Assembly (NCBI RefSeq): GCF_900605005.1
Contig: NZ_LR027558.1
Coordinates: forward strand, 2,213,705-2,269,494
Reading direction: 5' to 3'
Length of the DNA: 55,790 nt
Origin: Acidipropionibacterium timonense
Lineage (GTDB): Bacteria; Actinomycetota; Actinomycetes; Propionibacteriales; Propionibacteriaceae
Every line of letters begins with the position of its first letter. Positions within the stretch are counted from its first letter, which is position 1. Under the pieces are notes generated by a model. The model worked only from the letters and a program-made list of their open reading frames with translations. It searched no databases and was not told where the DNA came from. Shown piece after piece: positions 18,442 through 27,439 of this stretch. A program made the translations under genes and the position numbers.

Positions 18442-19329
18442 GTGACGCAGCTCGGCCTGGGACCCGATGCCGTCGACGCCGTCTGCCGGTGGTACGGCGA
18501 GCACGGTCGTGACCTGCCGTGGCGTCGCCCGGGGACGACACCGTGGGGCGTGCTCGTGAGTGAGGTCATGAGCCAGCAGACCCCGGTGGCGCGGGTCGTC
18601 GGGCCGTGGCGGGAGTGGATGGACCGTTGGCCGACGCCCGATGACCTGGCCGAGGAGGAGCCCGGGGCCGCGGTCGCCGCCTGGGGGCGGCTCGGCTATC
18701 CGCGCCGGGCGCTGCGGCTCCATGCCTGCGCGGTGGCCATCGCCGAGCGTCACGACGGGGTCGTCCCCGGGCGCTACGAGGAACTGCTCGCCCTGCCGGG
18801 GATCGGCGACTACACCGCGGCGGCGGTGGTGTCGTTCGCCTTCGGGGGTCGGGCGGTCGTGCTCGACACGAACGTCCGCCGGGTCATCGCGCGGGCGCAC
18901 TCGGGGATCGGCAACTGTCCGGTCTCGGTGACGCGGGCCGAACGGGTCGTCGCCGAGACCCTGGTACCGCAGGTCGACCCGGCCGGGTGGGCGGTGGCGT
19001 CGATGGAACTGGGCGCCCTGGTGTGCACGGCGAGGGCTCCCCGGTGCACGGAGTGCCCGATCCGCGAGTGCTGCCGGTGGGTGGCCGAGGGCCGACCCGA
19101 CAACGCCCCGCCCCGTCGCGGACAGCCCTGGAAGGGCACCGACCGGCAGTGCCGTGGGGTGCTCATGGATGTCGTGCGCAATGCCTCCGGAGGGGCTCCC
19201 GGACAGGTCGGGGTGGAGGCGGAGATCGTCCTGTCGGCCTGGCCGCAGCGGGACCAGGCCGAGCGATGTCTGGCCTGGCTCGCCGAGGACGGCCTGGTTC
19301 ACCGGGAGGCAGATCGGGTGCGGCTGTGA
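18442..19329 (+). CDS. mutY: A/G-specific adenine DNA glycosylase
   Basis: Removes adenine mispaired with 8-oxoguanine. The 295-residue protein has the helix-hairpin-helix LPGIGDYTAAAV, catalytic glutamate in SEVMSQQT and catalytic aspartate in LDTNVRR. The [4Fe-4S] ligands have the canonical C-x6-C-x2-C-x5-C spacing (CTARAPRCTECPIRECC). It lacks the long C-terminal Nudix-like domain of Gram-negative MutY and ends in a short DNA-binding-like tail, as is usual in actinobacteria. The GTG start at 18442 follows hemL by seven bases, so it is likely read from the haem operon. A strong hairpin follows its stop. Confidence 0.93.
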   Translation: MTQLGLGPDAVDAVCRWYGEHGRDLPWRRPGTTPWGVLVSEVMSQQTPVARVVGPWREWMDRWPTPDDLAEEEPGAAVAAWGRLGYPRRALRLHACAVAIAERHDGVVPGRYEELLALPGIGDYTAAAVVSFAFGGRAVVLDTNVRRVIARAHSGIGNCPVSVTRAERVVAETLVPQVDPAGWAVASMELGALVCTARAPRCTECPIRECCRWVAEGRPDNAPPRRGQPWKGTDRQCRGVLMDVVRNASGGAPGQVGVEAEIVLSAWPQRDQAERCLAWLAEDGLVHREADRVRL

Positions 19330-19333
19330 GCAG

Positions 19334-19371
19334 TGTGCGTCCGGGCCGTGAGTACACGGCCCGGACGCACA
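19334..19371. terminator. Bidirectional terminator hairpin
   Basis: A perfect 17-bp stem with a 4-base loop (agta) lies between the convergent mutY and FxLYD genes. It is symmetric and serves both strands. There is no T tract. Confidence 0.85.
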
Positions 19372-19390
19372 GGGGTTGGGAGGGGTCGGG

Positions 19391-19993
19391 TCAGAAGCCG
19401 GTGAGCTCCTTGAACTTCACGGTCTTGATCTCGCTGGGGTCCTTGAGGCAGATGGCATCGAACTTCCACTTGCCGTGGGCATCGATGGTGTTCGTGTTCG
19501 CCAAGCACGTGTCGATGTTGTTCCCCTCGGCGTCGTAGACGTTGAAGGTGACCTCGATGTAGTTGTTGATCGGCTTGTCGGTGTTGTTCAGGACATATCC
19601 CCTGATGTGCACCGAGATCCCGTCCGACTTGTCGATCTTCCAGCCCTTGAGCAGGGTGAGTTTCTCCTGCGTATCAGGGTTCGCGGCGGACGTCGAGGCC
19701 GATGCCGCCTTCGCCGCGCCCGGTGTGGAGGCGCTGACGGTGTTGTCGGTCGCCGATTTCTGCTCGGTGCCGCCGTTGGACCCGCTGCACTGGGCGATAC
19801 CGGCGATGAGGAACACGAGCACGATGAGAATCCAGAACCACGCGCGCTTGTAGATCGGCTTCTTCTGCTTGACTGGCTGCTGGGGCGGCATTCCCATCGG
19901 GTACTGGTAGCCGGGCTGTCCCTGGGGACCGCCGGCCGGGTACTGCGGCTGGCCATTGTTCGGGTAGCGGGGCGGTTGCTGATCGTTGGACAT
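19391..19993 (-). CDS. FxLYD-domain membrane-anchored protein
   Basis: A 200-residue protein. Residues 1-42 are rich in Pro, Gln, Gly and Tyr. One membrane helix follows (about 50-70, AWFWILIVLVFLIAG), then a Ser/Ala/Thr linker and a C-terminal beta-sandwich resembling the FxLYD domain (VRGYVLNNTDKPINNYIEVTFNVYD pattern, read in parts). The ATG at 19993 has a good Shine-Dalgarno (aaggagcc). The N-terminal Pro/Gly tract on the cytosolic side followed by an external sandwich is frequent in actinobacterial envelope proteins. Function unknown. Confidence 0.8.
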   Translation of the reverse strand: MSNDQQPPRYPNNGQPQYPAGGPQGQPGYQYPMGMPPQQPVKQKKPIYKRAWFWILIVLVFLIAGIAQCSGSNGGTEQKSATDNTVSASTPGAAKAASASTSAANPDTQEKLTLLKGWKIDKSDGISVHIRGYVLNNTDKPINNYIEVTFNVYDAEGNNIDTCLANTNTIDAHGKWKFDAICLKDPSEIKTVKFKELTGF

Positions 19994-20144
19994 GAGAGGC
20001 TCCTTCCGGGTCCCCTCAAGTGCACCGCTGAGCCCGAGAACCTCACATCGGCCGAACGGCCAGTCCACAGCTGGCCGATTGGACAGGAGGATTCGTCCGA
20101 TCGGCCGAGGTCGTCCCCCACAGACCGTCCCTAGGATGAAGGCC

Positions 20145-21377
20145 ATGTTCGAGTACGAAGCCGTCGGGGATGATCATCGGCCAGCCATCTGGCTGTCGAT
20201 CATCCTCGTCGTCATCGGCGTCCTCGGCTCGCTCGTCTCAACGGCGTTCTCGCCGCTGGCGGTCCGTCTCACCTCGACCACCCCGTTCGGCCTCACCCTC
20301 CTGGAGACCCTCGCCGTCTTCCTGGCCGACCTCGCCCTGCCCATCTGGCTGCTGTGGCGACACCGCCGACCGTTCACCATCACCCTCGTCGCGGCCGCCA
20401 TGAGCCTTGTCCTGCCCATCGGCAATACCATCCCGCTCATCGCCCTGGCGTGCCTCATGGGGCGCCGTCGTGGGCCGGCGACCTGGTGGGCCGCGGGCGT
20501 CGTCGCGGCCACGTCGACCACGGTGAGCGTCCTCGACGCCCTCCAATCCCCCGTCGCTGCGTCCACCATCAAGTCATTGCTCGCCCCGCAGGACCTGCCG
20601 CACACCGCCGAGCTGTCCGTCTCGCCGCTCACCGTCGCGGGCTTCATCCTCGCCGGCCTCATCATCTCGATCGGTTCGGGGTTGTGGCGTCGGGCCCACC
20701 GGACCGCCACCTCCCTCACCCGGGAGCGCGACGTCGAGCGGGCCACCAACGCCAAGCTCGGCGACGAGCTGTCCCGCCGCGAGGAACGCGAGCGGATCGC
20801 CCAGGAGGTCCATGACCAGGTGGGACACCGCCTCTCCCTGCTCAGCCTCCAGGCCGGGGCCCTCGAGGCCGGGCTCAAGGACAACCCGGAGTCGGCCAAG
20901 GCAGCCCACGAGGTGCGCGCCGGAGCCGCGGCCGCCGTCAACGACCTGCACTCCCTGCTGTCCATGCTCAGCGAGCCCCAGGTGTCCCCCGATCTGCCGC
21001 TGTCGAGGCTCGCCGACGTCATCGACGAGTCCTTCGGCGCGGGGCAGCCGCTCAACTCGAACGTCTTCATTGAGGACGCCGACCGCGCCGATCCGGCCCT
21101 CTCGCGGGCGGTGTACCGCACCGTGCAGGAGCTGCTCACCAATGCCGCCAAGCACGCGCCGGGCCAGACGACCACCCTGCGGGTGCGCGGCAACCCGCGC
21201 GAGGGCATCAGCATCGACGCCGCCAACCCGTACGTCGGCGGCTGGACCGGCGGGCCCGGGGCCCGGTCCCGGGGCCTCAAGGGGATCACCGAACGGGTCG
21301 AGCTGCTCGGCGGCGACCTCCACTACGGCCTGGACGGCGACCAGTTCCGGGTCCATGCCGACATCCCGTGGCGTTGA
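20145..21377 (+). CDS. Sensor histidine kinase (NarL-partner type)
   Basis: A 410-residue membrane kinase. Five or six hydrophobic segments fill residues 1-170 with no large external sensor domain, suggesting a membrane or intramembrane cue. A HisKA_3 dimerisation region follows, with the phosphoacceptor H223 in AQEVHDQVGHRLSLL, then a short HATPase_c domain (ELLTNAAKHA as N box, RGLKGITERVELLGG as G box). ATG 20145 is preferred over ATG 20136 because TAGGAT (20132-20137) lies seven bases before it. The partner response regulator begins 241 bases downstream. Confidence 0.92.
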   Translation: MFEYEAVGDDHRPAIWLSIILVVIGVLGSLVSTAFSPLAVRLTSTTPFGLTLLETLAVFLADLALPIWLLWRHRRPFTITLVAAAMSLVLPIGNTIPLIALACLMGRRRGPATWWAAGVVAATSTTVSVLDALQSPVAASTIKSLLAPQDLPHTAELSVSPLTVAGFILAGLIISIGSGLWRRAHRTATSLTRERDVERATNAKLGDELSRREERERIAQEVHDQVGHRLSLLSLQAGALEAGLKDNPESAKAAHEVRAGAAAAVNDLHSLLSMLSEPQVSPDLPLSRLADVIDESFGAGQPLNSNVFIEDADRADPALSRAVYRTVQELLTNAAKHAPGQTTTLRVRGNPREGISIDAANPYVGGWTGGPGARSRGLKGITERVELLGGDLHYGLDGDQFRVHADIPWR

Positions 21378-21476
21378 GGGACGGCTTACCCCGGCCCCTG
21401 GACGGCACCGGCCCATCGCGCCCCACCCCTTGACCTCACCCCTGCACCCGTGAGCCGCGACGACTGCCCGACCACC

Positions 21477-21553
21477 TGTCAGGAAAATCACCGTGAGCGG
21501 CACTTTCCTCCCCTGGAGGGGAACATGTCCCTCCTCACGGTGGTTTCCTGACA
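21477..21553. repeat. 77-base palindromic element with matched ends
   Basis: The ends are perfect 10-base inverted repeats (TGTCAGGAAA / TTTCCTGACA). The inverted match continues inward (CACCGTGAG / CTCACGGTG) after a small bulge, and the centre has its own small stem (cccc-tgga-gggg). It lies between the kinase and regulator genes. It could be a MITE-like or REP-like element, or a regulatory hairpin. I see no second copy in this window. Confidence 0.75.
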
Positions 21554-21618
21554 CGCCCTCCGCGATCCAGCGCGAGCCAGCCCCCATGCCTGCCACACCG
21601 ACCCCATAGGATGTGCGG

Positions 21619-22275
21619 GTGCAGCCGATCCGCGTGCTTCTCGTCGATGACGACGCCCTCGTACGCACCCTCGTGGCCCAGATCCTCAAGGCGGACGAGC
21701 GCATCGAGGTGGTCGCGCAGGCCGCCGACGGAGCCGAGGCGCTGACGAAGGCGGTCGGAGTCGACGTCGTCCTCATGGACCTGCGCATGCCGGGGATGAG
21801 CGGGGTGGAGGCCACCTCGCGGATCACCCGCGCGCCGAATCCGCCGAAGGTCGTCGTCCTCACCACGGTGACGACCGACGAGGCCCTCGTCGACGCCGTC
21901 CACGCCGGCGCCTCCGGGTTCCTCCTCAAGACGGCCTCCCCCGCGGAGATCGTCACCGCCGTCCTGGCCGCCAGCGCCGGCGACGCCTTCATGTCGCCGA
22001 CCTCGACCCGCCAGCTCCTCGAACAGCTCCGCGGTGACGGCGGCCGACGCGACCGCAAGGCGGCTCGCAAGGTGCTGGCAGCCCTCACCGACCGGGAGCG
22101 CGAGGTGGCCATCGCCGTGGCCGAGGGACTCACCAACGACGCCATCGCCAGCCGGCTCTACGTCTCGGCCAGTACCGTCAAGGCCCATCTGTCGACCATC
22201 CAGACCAAGCTCGACGTCGACAGCCGGGTGCGGATCGCCGTCCTCGTCGAACGCGCCGGCTACCTCACCGCCTGA
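21619..22275 (+). CDS. NarL/LuxR-family response regulator
   Basis: A 218-residue regulator. The receiver domain (1-120) has the acidic pocket DDD at 10-12, phosphoacceptor D54 (VLMDLRMPG) and the switch lysine in FLLKTASPAE. The C-terminal LuxR helix-turn-helix (about 150-210) includes LTDREREVAIAVAEGLTN and ASTVKAHLSTIQTKL. The GTG at 21619 is chosen over GTG 21613 because TAGGAT (21607-21612) ends six bases before it. It pairs with the kinase just upstream but seems to be transcribed from its own promoter. Targets are not evident. Confidence 0.93.
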   Translation: MQPIRVLLVDDDALVRTLVAQILKADERIEVVAQAADGAEALTKAVGVDVVLMDLRMPGMSGVEATSRITRAPNPPKVVVLTTVTTDEALVDAVHAGASGFLLKTASPAEIVTAVLAASAGDAFMSPTSTRQLLEQLRGDGGRRDRKAARKVLAALTDREREVAIAVAEGLTNDAIASRLYVSASTVKAHLSTIQTKLDVDSRVRIAVLVERAGYLTA

Positions 22276-22293
22276 GCCCCATTGCGCCGACTG

Positions 22294-22827
22294 GTGGCGC
22301 GGGCGGACACTGGCCACGTGCTCATCGACCCTGGCCGACCCGATCTGCTCGACGACCTCGTCTCGGGGCAGCGTCGTCCCGTCGTCGTCATCGACGGACG
22401 CTCCGGCTCCGGCAAGACGACCTTGGCAGGCGACCTGGCCGCCCGCCACGAGGGGTGGCAGCTCGTCCACGCCGACGACATGTACCGCGGCTGGTCGGGC
22501 CTGGCGAGCGTGTGGAACCTCAGCTGCCTGTGGTCCGACCACCCCGGCTACGACCGCTGGGACTGGGACTCGGGCCGCGTCGACGGCAGGGTCGATCTCG
22601 ACCCGACCCGGCCGCTCGTCGTCGAGGGGTGCGGGGTGCTCACCCCGGCGAACAGCCACCGTGCCACGGTGCGCGTGTGGTGTGAGGCTCCCGAGCCGGT
22701 GAGGCGGCGTCGCGCCCTGTCCCGCGACCCCGAGTTCAAGGATTGGTGGTCGATGTGGGCGCTCCAGGAGGGGCTGCACATCGCCCGCCACCGGCCGGCC
22801 GACCTCGCCGACGTCACCGTCGGCTGA
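22294..22827 (+). CDS. P-loop NTPase, uridine kinase-like
   Basis: A protein of about 177 residues with a Walker A motif GRSGSGKTTLAGDLA and a VHADDMYRGW segment like the substrate loop of uridine or nucleoside kinases. It ends with an arginine-rich lid-like region (RRRRALSRDPEFKDWW). Small stand-alone proteins of this type are common in actinobacteria; the phosphoryl acceptor is unknown. The start is uncertain: TTG 22282, GTG 22294 and GTG 22318 are all in frame and none has a clear ribosome site. It follows the response regulator by fewer than 20 bases, so co-transcription is likely. Confidence 0.75.
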   Translation: MARADTGHVLIDPGRPDLLDDLVSGQRRPVVVIDGRSGSGKTTLAGDLAARHEGWQLVHADDMYRGWSGLASVWNLSCLWSDHPGYDRWDWDSGRVDGRVDLDPTRPLVVEGCGVLTPANSHRATVRVWCEAPEPVRRRRALSRDPEFKDWWSMWALQEGLHIARHRPADLADVTVG

Positions 22828-22839
22828 GCGGCCGGACGA

Positions 22840-23805
22840 TCACGCGATGGCGAACTTCACGAGGACGATGACCACCATGGCCAGGACGAGGCCGATCATC
22901 CTGGGCCAGGTGCGGGCGGGCTGACCGCGGCCGAGCCGTCTGACGTCGTCGAAGACGATCCACCCGGATGCCAGGCCGCCGAGGAACCCGCCGACGTGGG
23001 CCTGCCAGGCGATCCCGGGGATGAAGAGGACGAGGGCCGCGTTGATGGCCAGGACGACCCACAGGGCCCGCGTCGAGGCCCCCAACCGACGCTGGACGAT
23101 GAGGAGCACGCCGAAGAGGCCGAAGATCGCCCCGGAGGCCCCGATCATCCCGTCGGTCCAGCCGGGGACGATGACGCCGTCACCGTCCGGGCTGGCCATG
23201 GCGACGAAGGTGACCCCTCCAGCCAGGGCCGAGACGAGATAGGACGCGGTGAACCGGGCCCGCCCCAGGAAGGGTTCGAGGGATCGCCCGAGCACCCACA
23301 GGGCGTACATGTTGAAACCGATGTGGGCGAACCCGTGGGCGTGGGCGAAGGCCGAGGTGAGGAACCGCCACGGCTCGGAGAAGGCCAGGGCCGGTACGAG
23401 GTCGATGGCGGCGGTCACCGGGGCGAAGGCCAGTTCGGCCAGCCACACGAGGACGCACACCGCGATGATCGAGTAGGTGATGACCGGCGCTCGAGGCCCT
23501 GCGGCCACGGGGGCCGCCGGGGTGTCCGCGGCGGGCTCCGACCGGTCCTCGGCCGCGGTCCGCGGCTCGGGCCACGATGCCGGTGGCTCCTCCGGCGTCG
23601 GCCACGCTGATTCCGCGGACGGCGCCGGCCAGGCCCCGGGGGCAACGGACTGCCCGGACTCCTCGAAAGGTTGTTTCGGACCGCCGAACCTGCCCGCCCC
23701 GTATCCCGGCTCGACGGGCTCGGGGGGCTCGAAGTCGGGACGCCCCGGTCGGAGTCTGTCCTGCCAGGAGGTGTCGGTCGTGTCGTCGTCGGGTGTCTGC
23801 GTCAT
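22840..23805 (-). CDS. Rhomboid family intramembrane serine protease
   Basis: A 321-residue protein. Residues 1-105 are a Pro/Glu/Ser-rich cytosolic tail. Six membrane segments follow, with the catalytic serine S224 (IGASGAIFG) and histidine H270 (WQAHVGGFLGG), and the conserved H161 and N165 in AHIGFNMYALWVLG. This is the complete rhomboid active site, so the enzyme should be active. The ATG overlaps the stop of the upstream epimerase gene (ATGA). Substrates are not predictable. Confidence 0.93.
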   Translation of the reverse strand: MTQTPDDDTTDTSWQDRLRPGRPDFEPPEPVEPGYGAGRFGGPKQPFEESGQSVAPGAWPAPSAESAWPTPEEPPASWPEPRTAAEDRSEPAADTPAAPVAAGPRAPVITYSIIAVCVLVWLAELAFAPVTAAIDLVPALAFSEPWRFLTSAFAHAHGFAHIGFNMYALWVLGRSLEPFLGRARFTASYLVSALAGGVTFVAMASPDGDGVIVPGWTDGMIGASGAIFGLFGVLLIVQRRLGASTRALWVVLAINAALVLFIPGIAWQAHVGGFLGGLASGWIVFDDVRRLGRGQPARTWPRMIGLVLAMVVIVLVKFAIA

Positions 23806-24701
23806 GACCGGCCTGCCAGTGCCGTCGCGATGGCGGACTCGATGGTGGCGTCCTGGAACTGGAAACCGGTGCGCGACAGCACGTTTCCGCGCACCCGCTG
23901 GCCCGACAGCAGGGCCTCGTCGACGAGTTGGCCGCCGAAGGCGGCCTTGGCCAGCAGGGTCGGCAGGGGCACCAGGTGAGGGCGGTGCAGAGCGCGGGCG
24001 TAGGCGTCGATGAACTGCTCGTTGGTCACGGGATTCGGCGCGACGAGGTTGACCGGGCCGCTGACGGTGGCGTCCTCCAGGCAGGTGATCATGGCGTTGA
24101 CGTGGTCGCGCAGGCTGATCCACGACAGGTACTGGGACCCCGATCCCATCCGTCCGCCGAGCCCGGCGAGCACGAGGGGACGCTGCTTGGCGAGGAAGCC
24201 GCCGTGGGGCGAGATGACCTGACCGGTGCGCAGCATGACGACACGCACCCCCTTCGGGACCTCGGTGGCGACCTTCTCCCACCGTTGGCAGACCTCGGCG
24301 AGGAATCCCTCCCCGGCAGGTGTCGTCTCGTCGACCCATTCGTCCCCGCGCGGGCCGTAGTAGCCGACCGCCGATCCGTTGAGGAAGACCTTGCAGCGAT
24401 CCGAGGTGGCCAGGGCGCGGGTGACGACGCGGGTGGTGTCGATCCGGGAGCTGAGGATGAGGGTCTTGCGTTGTTCGGTCCAGCGTGCCCCTGCGATGGG
24501 CGCACCGGCAAGGTTGATGACGGCGTCGACGTCGTCGAGGAAGGGCGGCGCGATGGTGAGGGTGTCGAGGTCCCAGCGTCGATCGGACGGTTGCAGCGGT
24601 TCGTGGCGGGTGAGGGTGACCAGTTCGTGGCCCCGGGCGCGCAGCTGCCGTACCAGGGTGCTGCCCAGCAGTCCCGCGAATCCTCCGATGGCGATCCTCA
24701 T
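23802..24701 (-). CDS. SDR-type NAD(P)-dependent epimerase, TIGR01777 family
   Basis: A 299-residue Rossmann protein of the YfcH/SulA-related group. The N-terminal dinucleotide motif is GGFAGLLGS (7-15). NLAGAPI and the YYG-containing motif (VGYYGPRGDEWVDE) match the family, as does a C-terminal DUF1731-like helical part (PTLLAKAAFGGQLVDEALLSGQRV). The ATG is preceded by TAGGAT (minus strand, 24708-24713) at six bases, indicating a leaderless mRNA. It is coupled to the rhomboid gene. The family's substrate is not established. Confidence 0.92.
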   Translation of the reverse strand: MRIAIGGFAGLLGSTLVRQLRARGHELVTLTRHEPLQPSDRRWDLDTLTIAPPFLDDVDAVINLAGAPIAGARWTEQRKTLILSSRIDTTRVVTRALATSDRCKVFLNGSAVGYYGPRGDEWVDETTPAGEGFLAEVCQRWEKVATEVPKGVRVVMLRTGQVISPHGGFLAKQRPLVLAGLGGRMGSGSQYLSWISLRDHVNAMITCLEDATVSGPVNLVAPNPVTNEQFIDAYARALHRPHLVPLPTLLAKAAFGGQLVDEALLSGQRVRGNVLSRTGFQFQDATIESAIATALAGRS

Positions 24702-24796
24702 GGGTCAATCCTAGGCAGCGGGTGTGACAGGACGGTTTCGACGACGCGGCGCGACGGCGTACCGTCCCCGGACACCGGTGCCCGCCCGCGGCGGTC

Positions 24797-26230
24797 TCAT
24801 CGCCGGAAGTTCCGGAAGCACAGGGCAGCGATCATGGCGACGACGCAGGCCAGGGCCGGCACGAGCATCGACTGGGCCAGACCTCGGGCCAGGTCGTGGG
24901 TCGCGGCGATCCGGGCGTCCATGGCGGCCGCGATGAGCGCCGACCCGATGACCGACCCGACCTGCCGCGTCGCGTTGTAGACCCCGGATCCGGCCCCGGC
25001 CTCGGAAGGTCCCAGATCGTGGGTGCAGGTGAGCGAGATCGGGCTCCACATGAACGCCGCCCCCAGGCCGGTGAGCGCGGCGACGACGCAGAACACCCAC
25101 AGCGGCGTCGTGTGGTTCATGAGGAGCACCCAGCAGAACGCCGACGCGGCGGTGAGCCCGACACCGACGGCGGCCATCCGGCCCGACCGCTGACGTTGGA
25201 GGATCCGTCCACCCAGCGGCGAGAGGGAACCGGAGAAGATCGCCGTGGGCACGAGGACCAGGGCGGCCATCGTCGGGGAGAGCCCGCGCACCTGCTGCAG
25301 GTAGACCGCCGTCGTCAGGCTCATCGCCGTCACCTGGAGCCCGACGAAGAAGATGGCGACGTTCGCCAGCGAGAAGTTGCGGTTGGCGAAGAGGTGCAGT
25401 GGGACGAGGGGCTGGGTGCGGCGGCCCGCCATGCGCGCCTGGGTCCAGATGAAGACACCGAAGAGCACCAGACCGACGCCGATGAGCAGCGGCACCGAGA
25501 TGACGCCGATGATGGTGCCCCAGTCGTAGCTCTCGCCCTCCTGGATGCCGAAGACGAGAGCGGACATGCCGATCCCCGACAGGACGACGCCGACCCAGTC
25601 GAGGCTGCTGGAGTGCTGCTCGAGGTTCGGGACCGCCTTCCAGCACCGCCACAGGCCGATGACGCCGACCGGGACGTTGACGAAGAAGATCCACTCCCAG
25701 CCGAAACCGTCGACGAGCAGGCCGCCGAGGATCGGTCCGACGAACCCGGCGACCCCTGCGGTCGCTCCCCACAGGCCCATCGCGGCGCCGCGTCGCTGGG
25801 CCGGGAAGAGACGGGTGATGACGGTCATGGACTGCGGGCTCATGAGGGCGGCGCCGATTCCCTGCACGGCGCGGAAGGCGATGAGCGCGCCGATCGACGT
25901 CGACAGGCCGCAGGCCAGGGAGGCCAGGGTGAAGATGACCATGCCGACGAGGTAGACGTTGCGCGGCCCGAAGCGGTCGCCGAGGCGTCCGGAGATGAGC
26001 AGGGGGGCGGCATAGGTGAGCAGGTAGGACGACGTCACCCAGACCCCGCCGTTGAGGTCGGTGTGCAGGTGCCGGATGATCGCCGGCAGGGCCGTCGTGA
26101 CGATGGTCGAGTCGACGAGGATCATGAAGAACCCGATGAGCAACGCCCACAGTGCCGCCCAGGCCTGTTTCTCGGTGGCCGGGCTCTCGTGGTCGGGGTG
26201 GGCGGTGACGTGGTTCCGGTCCTGTGACAC
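24797..26230 (-). CDS. DHA2-type MFS multidrug exporter, EmrB/QacA-like
   Basis: A 477-residue transporter with about 14 hydrophobic segments. The first carries FMILVDSTIVTTALPAI, the DHA2 signature with an acidic residue in TM1. Motif A is seen as SGRLGDRFGPRNVY and motif C as GFVGPILGG. GTG 26230 is chosen for its Shine-Dalgarno (gagggg) and standard N terminus. It is divergent from the DUF2891 gene, with no adjacent TetR or MarR regulator, so control is unclear. Proton-driven export of lipophilic cations or antibiotics is the usual family role. Confidence 0.93.
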   Translation of the reverse strand: MSQDRNHVTAHPDHESPATEKQAWAALWALLIGFFMILVDSTIVTTALPAIIRHLHTDLNGGVWVTSSYLLTYAAPLLISGRLGDRFGPRNVYLVGMVIFTLASLACGLSTSIGALIAFRAVQGIGAALMSPQSMTVITRLFPAQRRGAAMGLWGATAGVAGFVGPILGGLLVDGFGWEWIFFVNVPVGVIGLWRCWKAVPNLEQHSSSLDWVGVVLSGIGMSALVFGIQEGESYDWGTIIGVISVPLLIGVGLVLFGVFIWTQARMAGRRTQPLVPLHLFANRNFSLANVAIFFVGLQVTAMSLTTAVYLQQVRGLSPTMAALVLVPTAIFSGSLSPLGGRILQRQRSGRMAAVGVGLTAASAFCWVLLMNHTTPLWVFCVVAALTGLGAAFMWSPISLTCTHDLGPSEAGAGSGVYNATRQVGSVIGSALIAAAMDARIAATHDLARGLAQSMLVPALACVVAMIAALCFRNFRR

Positions 26231-26393
26231 GTGGTCCCCTCTCGGAATGAAGACGTGGCGCGAGGTGGCGAGCCGTCGACCTGGCTCGCGACGTGGCGCG
26301 GTGAGTCTACGCCGCGGTGGTGGACGGTCGACCCTCGTCGGCTCCGGGGCAGGCGGGAGGATGGTGGTCGTGGATGGGATGGCAGGAGGACAC

Positions 26394-27422
26394 ATGGCAG
26401 CGACGGCGGACTGGATCGACCGGTGGGCCGACGCGTGGGGTCGCGTCGTCGTCCGGGGGTTGCGGACGCCGTACCCGTGGAACGCCTCGCACCTGTCGAT
26501 GGGGCCGGACGACGTCGACGTCACCCCGGAACGGCTGCATCCGGCCTTCCATGGATGCCTGGACTGGCACTCCTCGGCGCACATGCAATGGTCGGCGGTG
26601 ACGCTGCTCGACGAGGCCGGGGCCGGCCTGGGGTCGCGGACCGAGGCGGACCTGGCGGCCGAGCTCGACGGGCGACTTCGCACCGGTGCGATCGCCGTGG
26701 AGTGCGAGTACTTGGCCCGTCGACGCGGGTTCGAGCGTCCGTACGGGTGGGGCTGGGCGGCGCTGCTGGCGGCCCGGTGCGCGTCCTCCGCGCACCCCCA
26801 TGCACCGGTCTGGGCGCAGGCCACCGCACCCCTGGCCGGCCGCATCTTCACCAACGTGCTCGACTGGCTGCCGCGTCAGGTCTACCCGGTGAGGTCGGGC
26901 AAGCACGACAACTCGGCCTTCGGCCTGGGGCTGTGCCTCGACGCGGCGCGGGTGCTCGGCCGTGACGACGTCGTCGCGGCGATCGGGGAGCGTGCGATGG
27001 AGTGGTTCGGGGCCGACCGGGACTGCCCGGTCGTCTGGGAGCCCGGCGGCTCCGACTTCCTCTCACCAGCCCTGTGCGAGGCCCACCTCATGCAGCGGGT
27101 GCTGGGGCCCCGGTTCGACGGCTGGCTCGGTGGATTCCTCCCGGAGTTGGGGTACGACGGGGATCCGCTGTTGACGGTGCCGCAGGTGCTCGACGACGCC
27201 GACGGCCAGTTCGTCCATCTCTTCGGGCTGGCTCTGTCACGGGCCTGGCAACTGCGGGCGCTGGCGCGGGGAGAGGCCACGGGTCTGGACGACGCCGCCC
27301 GGGAGCGGATCGAGAAGGCGGCGTCGACCCAGATCGAGGCGGTGGAACGGCAGATCGTCGACGGGGACTTCATGTCGACCCACTGGCTCGTGTCGTTCGC
27401 GCTCCAAGCGGTGCGGGCCTGA
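26394..27422 (+). CDS. DUF2891 family protein
   Basis: A 342-residue soluble protein that matches the DUF2891 pattern, with DWHSSAHMQWSA near the N terminus, ECEYLARRRGFERPYGWGW, the KHDNSAFGL segment and FVHLFGLALSRAWQL near the end. The alpha-helical, aromatic-rich layout resembles alpha/alpha-barrel glycosidase-like proteins, but no activity is established to my knowledge. The ATG at 26394 has an excellent Shine-Dalgarno (caggagga), better than the GTG and ATG candidates upstream. It is divergent from the exporter gene. Confidence 0.88.
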   Translation: MAATADWIDRWADAWGRVVVRGLRTPYPWNASHLSMGPDDVDVTPERLHPAFHGCLDWHSSAHMQWSAVTLLDEAGAGLGSRTEADLAAELDGRLRTGAIAVECEYLARRRGFERPYGWGWAALLAARCASSAHPHAPVWAQATAPLAGRIFTNVLDWLPRQVYPVRSGKHDNSAFGLGLCLDAARVLGRDDVVAAIGERAMEWFGADRDCPVVWEPGGSDFLSPALCEAHLMQRVLGPRFDGWLGGFLPELGYDGDPLLTVPQVLDDADGQFVHLFGLALSRAWQLRALARGEATGLDDAARERIEKAASTQIEAVERQIVDGDFMSTHWLVSFALQAVRA

Positions 27423-27439
27423 CTTCGGCTCCCCGGTCG

